Translations under genes and position numbers: made by a program
In this document: positions 51,710-60,978 of the stretch, one piece after another
Numbering within the stretch: position 1 is the first letter of the stretch
How the letters are laid out: every line of letters starts with the position of its first letter
The notes under the pieces: generated by a model
What the model saw: the letters and a program-made list of their open reading frames with translations, nothing else
Database searches by the model: none
Told to the model about the DNA's origin: nothing
Assembly (NCBI RefSeq): GCF_001509555.1
Contig: NZ_LMAS01000002.1
Coordinates: forward strand, 248,001-312,000
From: Bacillus sp. FJAT-29937
Lineage (GTDB): Bacteria > Bacillota > Bacilli > Bacillales > Cytobacillaceae
Length of the DNA stretch: 64,000 bases
Direction of reading: 5' to 3'

Positions 51710-54700
51710 GTGAATGGAATAATAAAAAATAAATGGCTTGTGATGATCGCCTGGATTGCAATCGTTGTCGGCCTGCTAATGTCAGCTCCCAATATGGCCG
51801 ATTTAGTCCGAGAAAAAGGGCAAATTAAAGTCCCTGATGAGTACTCATCCTCTCTCGCTGGAAAAATGATGGATGATGTCCGAAAGCAGGAGGGCGGCGG
51901 TGATGAAACGAGTGTGGCTCTCGTTTTCCATAATGATAAAAAGCTTTCTAAAGAAGATATAAAGGAAGCTGAAAAAGCTATTAATCTTTTAAAAGATAAT
52001 GAGAAGGAGCTTGGCATCACTGACATACTTACCCACTTTAATGAGGAAAGTTTAAAGAATCAGCTCTTTTCAAAGGATGGGAAATCGATTCTGGCATCCG
52101 TTACAATCAACTGGAATGACCGTGAACCAAAAGAGCTCCGGGATGCCCTTTACGGTACATTAGAAAATATTAAAGTGGAACATTATTACACGAGTGAGTG
52201 GCTTATCAGTGAGGATTTAATTACAAGCTCCCAAGAAGGATTAAAGAAGACTGAAGGGATTACGGTCGCCTTTATCTTGATTGTGCTTCTACTAGTATTT
52301 AGATCGATTGTTGCGCCAATCATTCCACTGCTAACAGTTGGATTTACTTATCTTGCCTCACAATCCATTGTCGGATTTTTGGTGGACAAATTTGATTTTC
52401 CGTTATCGAGTTACACACAAATTTTCTTAGTGGCCGTTCTATTTGGGATTGGCACAGACTACTGTATTTTACTTTTAAGCCGATTTAAAGAGGAGCTTTC
52501 GCAAAAGGAAAGTATTGCAGAGGCCATTATAGAAACGTACCGCAATGCGGGACGCACTGTATTTTTTAGCGGTGTTGCCGTCATGATTGGTTTTGCTGCG
52601 ATCGGATTTTCGCAATTTATTCTTTATCAGTCCGCAGCAGCTGTTGCAATTGGTGTTGCTATACTTCTAATTGCTTTATTTACGATTGTTCCGTTTTTCA
52701 TGGCTGTGCTGGGACGGAAAGTTTTCTGGCCTTCCAAGAAAACAGCTGACCATGGGGAAAGCAAGCTTTGGGGAGCGGTTGGGAAATTTTCATTGGCACG
52801 CCCGCTTCTAGCCTTAATGATTGTCGCGGCAATCTGTGTGCCCTTCCTCATAACGTATGACGGGGAATTATCCTACAACTCGTTAGAGGAAATTAGCGGA
52901 GATGTGAACTCAATCAAGGCATTCAATGCCATTGCAGATAGCTTTGGCCCTGGAGAATCGATGCCTACCAAAATCGTGCTGAAAAATGATGAAAAAATGG
53001 ATTCCCCTGAATATATCAGTCTAGCAGAACAAATCAGCAAGGAGCTAGAGAAGGTTGATCTAGTGGACACCGTCCGTTCCGTTACGCGTCCGACTGGCGA
53101 GCCTTTGGAAGACTTCTTTGTCGCCAAACAAGCAGAAACTCTTGAAGAGGGGCTTGGCGAAGGAAAAGAAGGGATTGATAAAATTAGTTCAGGCCTAAAT
53201 GAAGCAGGGACTGAATTATCAAAATCTGAGCCGAAACTAAAAGAAGCGACAAATGGCATTGAAGGGTTAATTTCTGGGACAAATGAATTACAAACAGGGC
53301 TTCAAGCGGTACAAACAAACCTTGCCAAAATTGAAAATGGTATCAGACAAGGCTCCGCCGGCTCTGATCAAATCAAAGCGGGCTTAGAAAAATCAAAAGC
53401 GGGTGCTGAGGAGTTATTAACAGGTTATCAACAGTTGCTTGGAGACTATCAAGAATTACAAGGAAACTTAAACGTCCTAACGGAGAATTATCAAAAGGTT
53501 GGCACCGGATTAGCCGGTTTATCTGATGGAATTTCCCAAGCAAACGGTGCGATGTTTGGCTATATAGAAAACAAGTATTCAGATCTTGGAGCAGACCAGC
53601 AGTATCAGGTGATGAAGCAAACGATTAATGGGCTGCAGCAGCAATTAACTGGCCTTTCTGCGAATGTACAGGAGTTAAATACCGGCTTAGCAAAAATAAA
53701 TGGCGGAATGGCTGGAGCCAATGCCGGCTTTGAAAAAGCAATCGCTGGGCAAAGCGGTCTTGCTGATGGCCTTCAGCAATTAATCGCAGGAATTGAAGCT
53801 CAAGCTTCAGGTCTAAATCAATTGGCGGATGGGCAAGGACAGATTGTCAGCAATATTCCAAAGCTAGCAAATGGATTAGGAAGCCTAAATGAAGGCCAGA
53901 AGCAGCTGCTTGCTGGATTTGGCGATTTAGGCGGGCAGATTGGTCAGCTAACAGAGGGCTTAAGTCAAAGTACAGAAGGATTAAATCAAGTATCTGAAGG
54001 ACTTGGCTCTGCACAGAACTATTTATCGGGTTTATCTGGCATTGGCACACGTGATGGTTTTTACCTGCCTGATGATGTACTGGAAAATGAAGATTTTGCC
54101 CGGGTTTTAGATGTTTATATGTCTGAAGACCGGAAAGTCATGACAATGGATGTTATCTTTGAGGCGAATCCTTATTCTAATGACGCAATAGATCAGGTAG
54201 ATGAAATTAAGTCAGCAGTTAAAAGGGCAACGAAAGATACAAAGCTTGAAAATGCAGTGGTGGCAGTCGGCGGGGTAACGAGCACGAATGCTGATCTAGG
54301 CCAATTGTCTGATCAAGATTATTCGCGCACCGTCATTCTAATGCTTACAGGAATTTCGATTATTCTTGTCTTTTTATTCCGGTCAATCATCATGCCTGCC
54401 TATATTATTGGTTCATTAATTTTAACGTATTTTACAACAATGGCTATTAATGAAGCGGTATTTGTCAATATTCTAGGCTATACCGGCATCAGCTGGGCAG
54501 TTCCTTTCTTCGGTTTTGTGATACTGATCGCCCTTGGAGTAGATTACAGTATTTTCTTAATGGATCGTTTCAATGAATATAAGAATCTATCTGTTACTGA
54601 GGCCATGCTGCTCTCAATGAAGAAAATGGGGACGGTTATTATTTCTGCCGCCATCATTTTAGGTGGAACTTTTGCCGCGATGATGCCTTCTGGAATGCTG

Positions 54701-54838
54701 TCATTAGTCCAGATTGCAGCGATTGTCATATGCGGATTATTCTTATTCGCGGTTATCATGCTGCCATTGTTTATCCCAGTTATGGTCAAAAACTTTGGTG
54801 AAGCAAATTGGTGGCCATTTAAAAGAAGTACAAATTAA
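51710..54838 (+). CDS. MMPL family transporter with large extracytoplasmic repeat domain (YdgH-like)
   Basis: A 1042-residue RND/MMPL transporter. TM1 (residues ~7-25), a first outer domain, TM2-6 (FGIGTDYCILLLSRFKEEL), a very long outer region (~380-845), then TM7-12 (LIALGVDYSIFLMDRFNEY). Within the outer region, ~480-770 is a helical, Gly/Leu/Gln-rich repeat (units like LAxGLxxLxxGQ) of the type seen in YhgE/Pip-like proteins. GTG 51710 lies 3 nt after marR. Export of lipid, toxin or drug is likely; the substrate is unknown. Confidence 0.92.
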   Translation: MNGIIKNKWLVMIAWIAIVVGLLMSAPNMADLVREKGQIKVPDEYSSSLAGKMMDDVRKQEGGGDETSVALVFHNDKKLSKEDIKEAEKAINLLKDNEKELGITDILTHFNEESLKNQLFSKDGKSILASVTINWNDREPKELRDALYGTLENIKVEHYYTSEWLISEDLITSSQEGLKKTEGITVAFILIVLLLVFRSIVAPIIPLLTVGFTYLASQSIVGFLVDKFDFPLSSYTQIFLVAVLFGIGTDYCILLLSRFKEELSQKESIAEAIIETYRNAGRTVFFSGVAVMIGFAAIGFSQFILYQSAAAVAIGVAILLIALFTIVPFFMAVLGRKVFWPSKKTADHGESKLWGAVGKFSLARPLLALMIVAAICVPFLITYDGELSYNSLEEISGDVNSIKAFNAIADSFGPGESMPTKIVLKNDEKMDSPEYISLAEQISKELEKVDLVDTVRSVTRPTGEPLEDFFVAKQAETLEEGLGEGKEGIDKISSGLNEAGTELSKSEPKLKEATNGIEGLISGTNELQTGLQAVQTNLAKIENGIRQGSAGSDQIKAGLEKSKAGAEELLTGYQQLLGDYQELQGNLNVLTENYQKVGTGLAGLSDGISQANGAMFGYIENKYSDLGADQQYQVMKQTINGLQQQLTGLSANVQELNTGLAKINGGMAGANAGFEKAIAGQSGLADGLQQLIAGIEAQASGLNQLADGQGQIVSNIPKLANGLGSLNEGQKQLLAGFGDLGGQIGQLTEGLSQSTEGLNQVSEGLGSAQNYLSGLSGIGTRDGFYLPDDVLENEDFARVLDVYMSEDRKVMTMDVIFEANPYSNDAIDQVDEIKSAVKRATKDTKLENAVVAVGGVTSTNADLGQLSDQDYSRTVILMLTGISIILVFLFRSIIMPAYIIGSLILTYFTTMAINEAVFVNILGYTGISWAVPFFGFVILIALGVDYSIFLMDRFNEYKNLSVTEAMLLSMKKMGTVIISAAIILGGTFAAMMPSGMLSLVQIAAIVICGLFLFAVIMLPLFIPVMVKNFGEANWWPFKRSTN

Positions 54839-54845
54839 GTAATGT

Positions 54846-54878
54846 GAAGCAGTCAGTTGCGGGCTGCTTCTTTTTTTT
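54846..54878 (+). terminator. Terminator after the MMPL gene
   Basis: GAAGCAG and CTGCTTC pair, with eight T residues following. Confidence 0.9.
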
Positions 54879-54931
54879 CACAATTTCTTCAAAGTGTTTA
54901 GAAACACTCATTGAAATTTTTAAAATAATGG

Positions 54932-54994
54932 TTGACTCATCATGGAATGAAAAGTAGAATAAAAACAGACGAGTGATAATAATTATCATTATCA
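54932..54994 (+). promoter_or_regulatory. Promoter and Fur box of the iron ABC operon
   Basis: TTGACT (54932-54937), 17 bp, TAGAAT (54955-54960). TGATAATAATTATCA (54974-54988) is a perfect 7-1-7 Fur box just downstream of the -10; overlapping TTATCATTATCA extends it. Expression should be repressed by Fur-Fe2+. Confidence 0.93.
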
Positions 54995-55025
54995 CAGATT
55001 AATAAATTAAAAGGTGGACTCATAC

Positions 55026-56108
55026 ATGAAACTTTCAAAATTATTAAAGCCTTTCCTAGCAAGTGCTTTATTAACAGTTGGGTTAGCAGGCTGTGGAGCA
55101 GCTGAAAACAGCTCTGAAGGTCAGAAACCGGCTGACGAACCAAAAAAAGCCGAAAATCAAGAAGTGAATGTTTATACAGCAAGACATTATGAGGCCGATG
55201 AAGAAGTGTATAAGAAATTTACAGAAGAAACAGGCATTAAAGTAAATGTCGTTAAAGGGGAAGCAGAAGAGCTTATTGAGCGTTTAAAGCGTGAAGGCGA
55301 AAGCACACAAGCAGACCTATTTATTACTGTTGATGGCGGAGTTCTCGCTAATGCAAAAAATAATGATGTCCTTCAGCCTGTTCAATCTGATATTATTAAT
55401 GAGAATGTCCCAGCCCACTTTAGGGATAAAGATAATAATTGGGTAGGAATGTCAACTAGGGCACGTGTGATTGTGTACTCTAAGGATCGTGTAAAACCTG
55501 AAGACCTTTCCACATATGAAGCTTTAACGGAAGATAAATGGAAAGGGAAAGTATTGGCTCGTTCATCAACAAGTCTATACAACCAATCTTTATTAGCTTC
55601 TTTCATTGAATTAAATGGTGAAGAAAAAGCTGAACAATGGGCGCAAGGGATTGTGAATAACTTTGCTCGACAGCCGGATGGCGGTGACCGTGACCAAGCA
55701 AAAGCGATTGCAGCTGGAACTGGTGATGTTGCGATTATGAACACATACTATGTTGGATTGCTTGTGAATTCTTCAGACCCAGAAGAGGCAAAAGTCGGCG
55801 AAAGCATTGGTGTCTTCTTCCCGAACCAAGAAACAAATGGAACACATGTGAATATTAGCGGAATTGGTTTAACAAAGCATAGCAAAAACCCTGAAAATGC
55901 AACAAAGTTAATAGAGTACATGACAGGTGTTGAAGCACAGGAATATTTATCTGCCAATAACTATGAATTCCCAGTTAATCCTGAAGCAAAGAAACCAGAA
56001 CTATTACAAACTTGGGGCGATTTTAAAATGCAAGAGCTTAATTTCGATACTTTAGGGCAACATAACCATAAAGCGATTGAGATTTTTAATAAAACAGGTT
56101 GGAAGTAA
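55026..56108 (+). CDS. fbpA: Ferric iron ABC transporter, substrate-binding lipoprotein
   Basis: 360 residues from ATG 55026 (AAGGTGG site). Lipobox VGLAGC gives a lipidated Cys23, then an acidic linker. The binding domain begins VNVYTARHYEADEEVYKKF and matches the FbpA/FutA class, with Tyr residues near the C-terminal lobe (NTYYVGLLV) suited to Fe3+ binding. It is the first gene of an iron-regulated operon with a Fur box. Family and regulator agree. Confidence 0.9.
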   Translation: MKLSKLLKPFLASALLTVGLAGCGAAENSSEGQKPADEPKKAENQEVNVYTARHYEADEEVYKKFTEETGIKVNVVKGEAEELIERLKREGESTQADLFITVDGGVLANAKNNDVLQPVQSDIINENVPAHFRDKDNNWVGMSTRARVIVYSKDRVKPEDLSTYEALTEDKWKGKVLARSSTSLYNQSLLASFIELNGEEKAEQWAQGIVNNFARQPDGGDRDQAKAIAAGTGDVAIMNTYYVGLLVNSSDPEEAKVGESIGVFFPNQETNGTHVNISGIGLTKHSKNPENATKLIEYMTGVEAQEYLSANNYEFPVNPEAKKPELLQTWGDFKMQELNFDTLGQHNHKAIEIFNKTGWK

Positions 56109-56110
56109 AA

Positions 56111-57757
56111 ATGGGTATAAACCAAATCAAACAATTCTTTAAAAAAGATTTTAATAGCTGGTGGGTCATCAGCCTAATGGGGGCGGCGGTTATACTGCTG
56201 CCCATCCTGTTTATCTTTTTCTCGCTATTTCAGGAGCCAAATGATAATTGGTTTCAAATTCGCCAGTATTTATTAAAAACATATGTAGCAAACACGGTAA
56301 TCCTTGTCGTATTAACAGGGATTTTTACTGCGTTATTGGGGGTTACGCTTGCATGGCTTACCTCAGCATATGATTTTCCGCTTAAGCGCTTCTTTCGCTG
56401 GGGATTATTATTGCCGCTCGCTATTCCACCCTATATCGCTGCTTATACGTATCGGACGATGTTCAGCTATACAGGAGTGATCCAATCAACATTCCGTAAC
56501 CAATTTAATTATCAAATTGACCCGGAGCTGCTGTCGATTTCATCCTTACGCGGGGCCATCTTTATTTTTACATTATTTCTTTTTCCTTATGTGTATATAA
56601 TGACGAGGGCCTTTCTGGAAAGCCAAAGCTCTTCGTTTTTCGAGAATGCTAGGCTGCTTGGAAGGAAGCCGCTTGCGATTTTTATCCAGGTCGTATTGCC
56701 GCTGTCAAGACCGGCAATTGTGGCGGGCGCTGTATTGGTCATTTATGAAGTGTTAAGTGATTATGGGGTGACAAGCTATTTTGGCATCCACACGATATCA
56801 ACTGCGATTTTTCAGACATGGTTTGGGATGTATGATATTGATTCAGCTATGAGGCTCGCGGCATGGCTAATGGTCGTTATTGTTGGATTGTTTTTCTTAG
56901 AAAGACTGTTGAGGCAAAGACGCCGATATAATTTAAATAATAAATCAAGACCGCTTGTTCCCATGAAGCTGAAGGGAATAAAGGCGGCTGCTGCTTTTGC
57001 CTATTGCGGTATCGTGTTTTTGCTGGGATTTCTCATTCCATTGATACAGTTATTAGCATGGGCAAAGCTGACATTCAGTAAGGTTTGGAGCGATACCTTT
57101 TATACATTATTATTTCAAACGGTTTATGTGGCGGCCATATCAACCTTTATTATTCTCATTCTTTCAGTGATCGTTGCTAATGTAAGCCGAAAACACACGG
57201 CGGGTTCCTATATTCTAGCAAAATTAACAACAACAGGATACTCCATTCCGGGTGCAATTATCGCGATTGGCGTCCTGGCCATGTTTATTACACTTGATAA
57301 ATGGCTTGCTCCTGTTTACTCCTTAATAGGATTAGGAAAGGCACCATTGATCTTGAGTCTCTCGTTAGTTATGCTGATTGTCGGCTATGCGATTCGTTTT
57401 ATGGCGACAGGATTTAATGCGGTTGAAGTAGGATTTGAGAAAATCGGCACAAAGTATTCTGAAGCGTCTAGAATGCTTGGACTTAGCATGACGAAGACAT
57501 TTTTTAAAGTAGATTTACCGTTAATAAAGGGAGCATTAGTGAGCGGATTTATTTTAACATTTGTTGAAATTTGCAAAGAACTTCCGCTAGCCTTATTGTT
57601 AAGGCCGTTTAATTTTGATACGCTGGCAACGAAGACTTTTCAGTATGCAAAAGATGAACAAATCTATGAGGCATCGATTTCATCTTTGATGATTATTGGC
57701 ATAAGTGTATTGTCGGTTGTAGTATTTCAAATGATTGATAAGAAGGTGCAGCGATGA
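56111..57757 (+). CDS. fbpB: Ferric iron ABC transporter permease (two fused halves)
   Basis: 548 residues from ATG 56111, two bases after the binding-protein stop; TTG 56099 would overlap. Two six-TM halves of the binding-protein-dependent permease type: ENARLLGRKPLAIFIQVVLPLSRPA and EASRMLGLSMTKTFFKVDLPLIKG are the two EAA loops that contact the ATPase. This is the FbpB/SfuB layout for Fe3+ uptake. It overlaps the ATPase gene by 4 nt (ATGA). Confidence 0.92.
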   Translation: MGINQIKQFFKKDFNSWWVISLMGAAVILLPILFIFFSLFQEPNDNWFQIRQYLLKTYVANTVILVVLTGIFTALLGVTLAWLTSAYDFPLKRFFRWGLLLPLAIPPYIAAYTYRTMFSYTGVIQSTFRNQFNYQIDPELLSISSLRGAIFIFTLFLFPYVYIMTRAFLESQSSSFFENARLLGRKPLAIFIQVVLPLSRPAIVAGAVLVIYEVLSDYGVTSYFGIHTISTAIFQTWFGMYDIDSAMRLAAWLMVVIVGLFFLERLLRQRRRYNLNNKSRPLVPMKLKGIKAAAAFAYCGIVFLLGFLIPLIQLLAWAKLTFSKVWSDTFYTLLFQTVYVAAISTFIILILSVIVANVSRKHTAGSYILAKLTTTGYSIPGAIIAIGVLAMFITLDKWLAPVYSLIGLGKAPLILSLSLVMLIVGYAIRFMATGFNAVEVGFEKIGTKYSEASRMLGLSMTKTFFKVDLPLIKGALVSGFILTFVEICKELPLALLLRPFNFDTLATKTFQYAKDEQIYEASISSLMIIGISVLSVVVFQMIDKKVQR

Positions 57758-58440
57758 AAGTAGTGGACATAAAGAATCTTGAATTTGGCTATACGCGAAC
57801 AGGAACACCGATTATTGATGATTTTTCTTTTACGATGGATACGGGAGAAATTGTTGGTATATTAGGTCAGAGCGGAAGCGGGAAAAGTACATTACTGCGC
57901 TTAATATCGGGTTTAGAGATGCCTACAAAAGGGACGATTACCGTTGGAGGCAAAACAGTTGTCGATGATCGTATATTTGTTCAGCCAGAGGACAGAGGGG
58001 TAGGAATGGTTTTTCAAGATTATGCCTTATTTCCTCATATGTCTGTGAAAGAAAACATCCTATTCGGCTTATCGCGAATGGCTAGAAAGGATCGAAAGCC
58101 GCGTGTTCAGGAAATGCTTGAGCTTGTCCATTTAGAGGATTTCGGAGATCGCTATCCTCATGAGCTAAGCGGTGGCCAGCAGCAGAGGGTGGCTTTGGCG
58201 AGGGCACTTGCCCCAAAACCAAAATTATTATTAATGGATGAACCATTTAGTAATTTAGATGCTGATTTGAAGGAATCCATCCGTGAAGACTTACTCTTAA
58301 TCTTAAGAAAAGCAAATATGACCTGTATGATCGTGACCCATGACCGCCAAGATGTTGAGGCGATTTGCAACTACAGCATCACCATGTGCCCTCTTGTAGT
58401 CGAACAAGGAGCAGCAGGTGAGAAATTTCAAACCTTATAA
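57754..58440 (+). CDS. fbpC: Ferric iron ABC transporter ATP-binding protein (short FbpC)
   Basis: A 228-residue ATPase: Walker A GQSGSGKST, signature LSGGQQQR, Walker B LLLMDEPFSNLD, H-loop VTHDRQD. Typical FbpC proteins have ~340-350 residues with a C-terminal TOBE regulatory domain; this one ends right after the ATPase core, so that control is absent. It is coupled to the permease by ATGA. A terminator follows. Confidence 0.9.
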   Translation: MKVVDIKNLEFGYTRTGTPIIDDFSFTMDTGEIVGILGQSGSGKSTLLRLISGLEMPTKGTITVGGKTVVDDRIFVQPEDRGVGMVFQDYALFPHMSVKENILFGLSRMARKDRKPRVQEMLELVHLEDFGDRYPHELSGGQQQRVALARALAPKPKLLLMDEPFSNLDADLKESIREDLLLILRKANMTCMIVTHDRQDVEAICNYSITMCPLVVEQGAAGEKFQTL

Positions 58441-58533
58441 TATTCGAAACTATTTAGCGGACTTGCTCGAGGGCGGGTTCGTTTTTTGTTTTTACATTCT
58501 AGGTTGGGGGCACGCTCTTTGTTTTTAAAATGA

Positions 58534-58561
58534 AAAAACTGGATATGGCTACCCAGTTTTT
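58534..58561. terminator. Bidirectional terminator between fbpC and the DUF4097 gene
   Basis: AAAAACTGG and CCAGTTTTT pair across a 10-nt loop; A-rich and T-rich flanks let it work in both directions. Confidence 0.8.
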
Positions 58562-58572
58562 AAAGGTTTCTA

Positions 58573-59430
58573 TTAATAAATATTCACAAGCCCACTTGAT
58601 ACAGAGACATTCAATTGATATTTTCCATTACCTGATTTCCCGCTGATTTTGTTTTTATCTTGGATTTTATCGGTAAGGGAAATGTCTGATTTAATGATTC
58701 CGCTGCTTACCTTGCCATTTAGTGTAAAGTCAGCATTCTCCGGAAGATCAAGCTTTAAATGTCCTGAGCTAACCTCGACATCAATATCGTCCGTAACTTT
58801 ATCCATTTGGATATCTAATTGTCCTGATGAAACATCGGCATTTAGCAATCCTTCATACTGTCGGATTTTAACAATTCCAGAATTCACTTCTACAGTTCCA
58901 TCCTTCGTTGTTAAAGAATTGATTGTAATCATGCCAGAGGAAACATCATTGCGGAATTCATCCACGTTCAAATGTTTAAGATCTATTTTTCCTGAACCGA
59001 GGTCTATATCAAGCTCTTTAAGATTCATTGGCTGATTTTTCGATTTGCCTTCAAACACTAAATACCCAGAGCCGACATCAATATCCATGCTGCGGTCATA
59101 GCTTTCAGGGATATAGATATATAAAACTGAATTATTATTAAAAAAGCTAAAACTGTTAAACCAGCTTTTTTTATAGTTAACCTGAATACTGTCCCCGCTT
59201 TTCTTAATGGACACTTCTCCTTTACCATCAAGCTCCGCCTTAATATCGCTTCTCTTCTCTGGAATGATCACCGTTTTAATTGAAGAAGCATCAATTTCTA
59301 ATAGATCAATATTTTTCGTCACCTTAGCCTCTGCTTCACTCTTTCCAAAAGAAAAGAGGCTTGCTACATTCGATGTCACCAATAAATATAGTCCAATCAA
59401 AATGATGAAAATGATTAATATTCTTTTCAA
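58573..59430 (-). CDS. DUF4097 (LiaG-like) membrane-anchored protein
   Basis: 285 residues from TTG 59430 (AGCAGGGA upstream); a longer frame reaches 59499 without a good site. An N-terminal membrane anchor (ILIIFIILIGLYLLV) precedes a beta-helix of DUF4097 type with recurring LDIDLGSGKI, DVSSGMIT, EVNSGIVKI, DVSSGQLDI, EVSSGHLKL and KVSSGIIKS strands, each about 21-22 residues. Such proteins face outward; the related LiaG gene is part of an envelope-stress operon. No kinase or regulator is adjacent. Confidence 0.85.
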   Translation of the reverse strand: MKRILIIFIILIGLYLLVTSNVASLFSFGKSEAEAKVTKNIDLLEIDASSIKTVIIPEKRSDIKAELDGKGEVSIKKSGDSIQVNYKKSWFNSFSFFNNNSVLYIYIPESYDRSMDIDVGSGYLVFEGKSKNQPMNLKELDIDLGSGKIDLKHLNVDEFRNDVSSGMITINSLTTKDGTVEVNSGIVKIRQYEGLLNADVSSGQLDIQMDKVTDDIDVEVSSGHLKLDLPENADFTLNGKVSSGIIKSDISLTDKIQDKNKISGKSGNGKYQLNVSVSSGLVNIY

Positions 59431-59574
59431 AAAAATCCCTGCTTTCTGATTAATTCCTTTTCTTATCCTCATTTTATAAAATAATAAGCAAGAAATCATT
59501 GAGCCTTAGATTTAATTATATATAAGTCTTGAGGCTGATTGTTAGGAAAACAGGGAAGTATTTGTATGTAAAAG

Positions 59575-59605
59575 AAAAGCTCCCCTTTATGGAAGGAGAG
59601 CTTTT
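59575..59605 (-). terminator. Terminator of the 42-residue protein gene
   Basis: AAAAGCTCCCCTT and AAGGAGAGCTTTT pair (one mismatch) around TATGG; it lies just beyond the stop codon on the - strand. Confidence 0.8.
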
Positions 59606-59607
59606 CG

Positions 59608-59736
59608 TTATTCTGTCTTACTTCTCTGGTCCTTATTGCGCTTATTTCCTTTGCTGTTATCTCCACTCACAATATTTGCCTGATTAGCGGCAGGTGAGTT
59701 TTGATTTTTGCTTCCTTTGTTGTACTTTTTCGTCAT
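59608..59736 (-). CDS. Small hydrophilic protein, 42 residues
   Basis: ATG 59736 has a good AAAGGAGCTC site, and the stop is directly followed by a terminator, so this short frame looks like a real gene. The product is very rich in Lys, Asn, Ser and Gln (starting MTKKYNKGSKNQNS and ending RNKDQRSKTE), with no hydrophobic core or Cys. This is the composition of small unstructured spore or stress proteins. I do not recognise a named family. Confidence 0.6.
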   Translation of the reverse strand: MTKKYNKGSKNQNSPAANQANIVSGDNSKGNKRNKDQRSKTE

Positions 59737-59909
59737 AATAGAGCTCCTTTATGAATTGATATGTTCAGTCTATTTTTTCCATAAGGCTCCAATTTATGTA
59801 TCAAATATTATAAAATAGCAAAAAAAATGCCTCCAGCCGGAAGCACTAAAATAAGGGGGAAATACACTTTGTAGTAAATATTGTTCCCATTAGAAATTCT
59901 TTTATACAT

Positions 59910-60656
59910 CTAAATTAACTCGTTTACACGATAAATTTTCCCGCTTTCTATTTGAGCCTCCAAAAGCAAGTTTACTAATGCATCCGCCACTACATGAGCA
60001 GGGCGAAGCATGCCCTGTTCTTTATACTCCTTGAATTTTTCAAGATCATTAAATGCCTCTTTAGAAGAGGAACGGATGGTGCCCTGCATATCTGTGTCCA
60101 TAATTCCTGGGCTGAAGGCGATGATTTCATGTGATGCCCCTGCTGTTTTTTGTTCGGCAGCGACTGTTTCTGTGAACATATTCAGCCCTGCTTTCGTACT
60201 GCAGTAGGCACTCCATCCTTGAATAGCCCTTTCGGCAGCGCCAGATGATACATTTGCAATTTTAAGAGGTGCAGATGCATATTTTAAGAGAATATTCGTG
60301 ATCATCACGGGTGCAATTAAGTTAATCTGGACATTTGCAATCAATGCTTGATGATCAAGTGTGCCGGTTGTTGCAATCGGGTCAATCACACCAGCATTAT
60401 TTATTACATAAATGCCTTCTGCTTTTTTCGAATCTAGAAAAGAAAGGATTTCTTGAAAGCTTTTCTCTATTTCCGCGGGTACTGCAAGATTGCATGAGAA
60501 ATGTTGATAGAAAACGTTGTTTACGGAGGCTTTCTCTCGTAACTCTGCATTTTCAGTTCTGGAAACAGCGATCACACCAACTTTTTCATTAATCATTCGT
60601 TCCGCAATCGCGGCTCCAAGACCTTTTGATGCTCCAGTAATAATGGCGAACTTCAT
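59910..60656 (-). CDS. (S)-benzoin-forming benzil reductase (YueD-like SDR)
   Basis: A 248-residue short-chain dehydrogenase: nucleotide loop TGASKGLG (residues 8-15), NNAG, catalytic Ser/Tyr/Lys in SSGAAERAIQGWSAYCSTKAG, then SPGIMDTDMQ. Overall sequence and size resemble YueD/sepiapterin-reductase-type enzymes that reduce benzil with NADPH; the physiological substrate is unknown. GGAGTG precedes ATG 60656. The gene is monocistronic. Confidence 0.88.
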   Translation of the reverse strand: MKFAIITGASKGLGAAIAERMINEKVGVIAVSRTENAELREKASVNNVFYQHFSCNLAVPAEIEKSFQEILSFLDSKKAEGIYVINNAGVIDPIATTGTLDHQALIANVQINLIAPVMITNILLKYASAPLKIANVSSGAAERAIQGWSAYCSTKAGLNMFTETVAAEQKTAGASHEIIAFSPGIMDTDMQGTIRSSSKEAFNDLEKFKEYKEQGMLRPAHVVADALVNLLLEAQIESGKIYRVNELI

Positions 60657-60978
60657 CTAATCACTCCAATATAGGTTTCTACTACCTATTAAAGCAGAAT
60701 AAGAGCCCTGAATACCACTTATTCCCCCTTTTTCCGCTCATGTTTTTTCATTACAACCCCCAACTGTTATATGTAGTCCCCGTACGATTCAGAACAGACG
60801 TTTAGGAAATTCCATCAGGGGAAAACTATTGAAGGCCCATAATCATTTATTTTGTTATGATAACAATAGTCTAATAAAAGAAGAGTTCCTTTTAAATACG
60901 AGAAAACTTCATTTTTTTATCACAATTAACATCTATAGTTTATTTAGAAGATATTAATTTATGGAAGAGGGAAAATAC
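60657..60978. other. 322-bp divergent intergenic region
   Basis: It separates the YueD-like gene (-) from the lipoprotein gene (+). TTGTTATGATAACAA (60852-60866) is a near-perfect palindrome with a central mismatch and could be an operator. No coding sequence or clear promoter pair was found. Confidence 0.4.

Noticed and set aside
52873-53259. 128-residue antisense frame inside the MMPL gene
   Set aside because: It mirrors codon bias of the long + strand gene, with no start site signals and low-complexity Ser/Pro composition.
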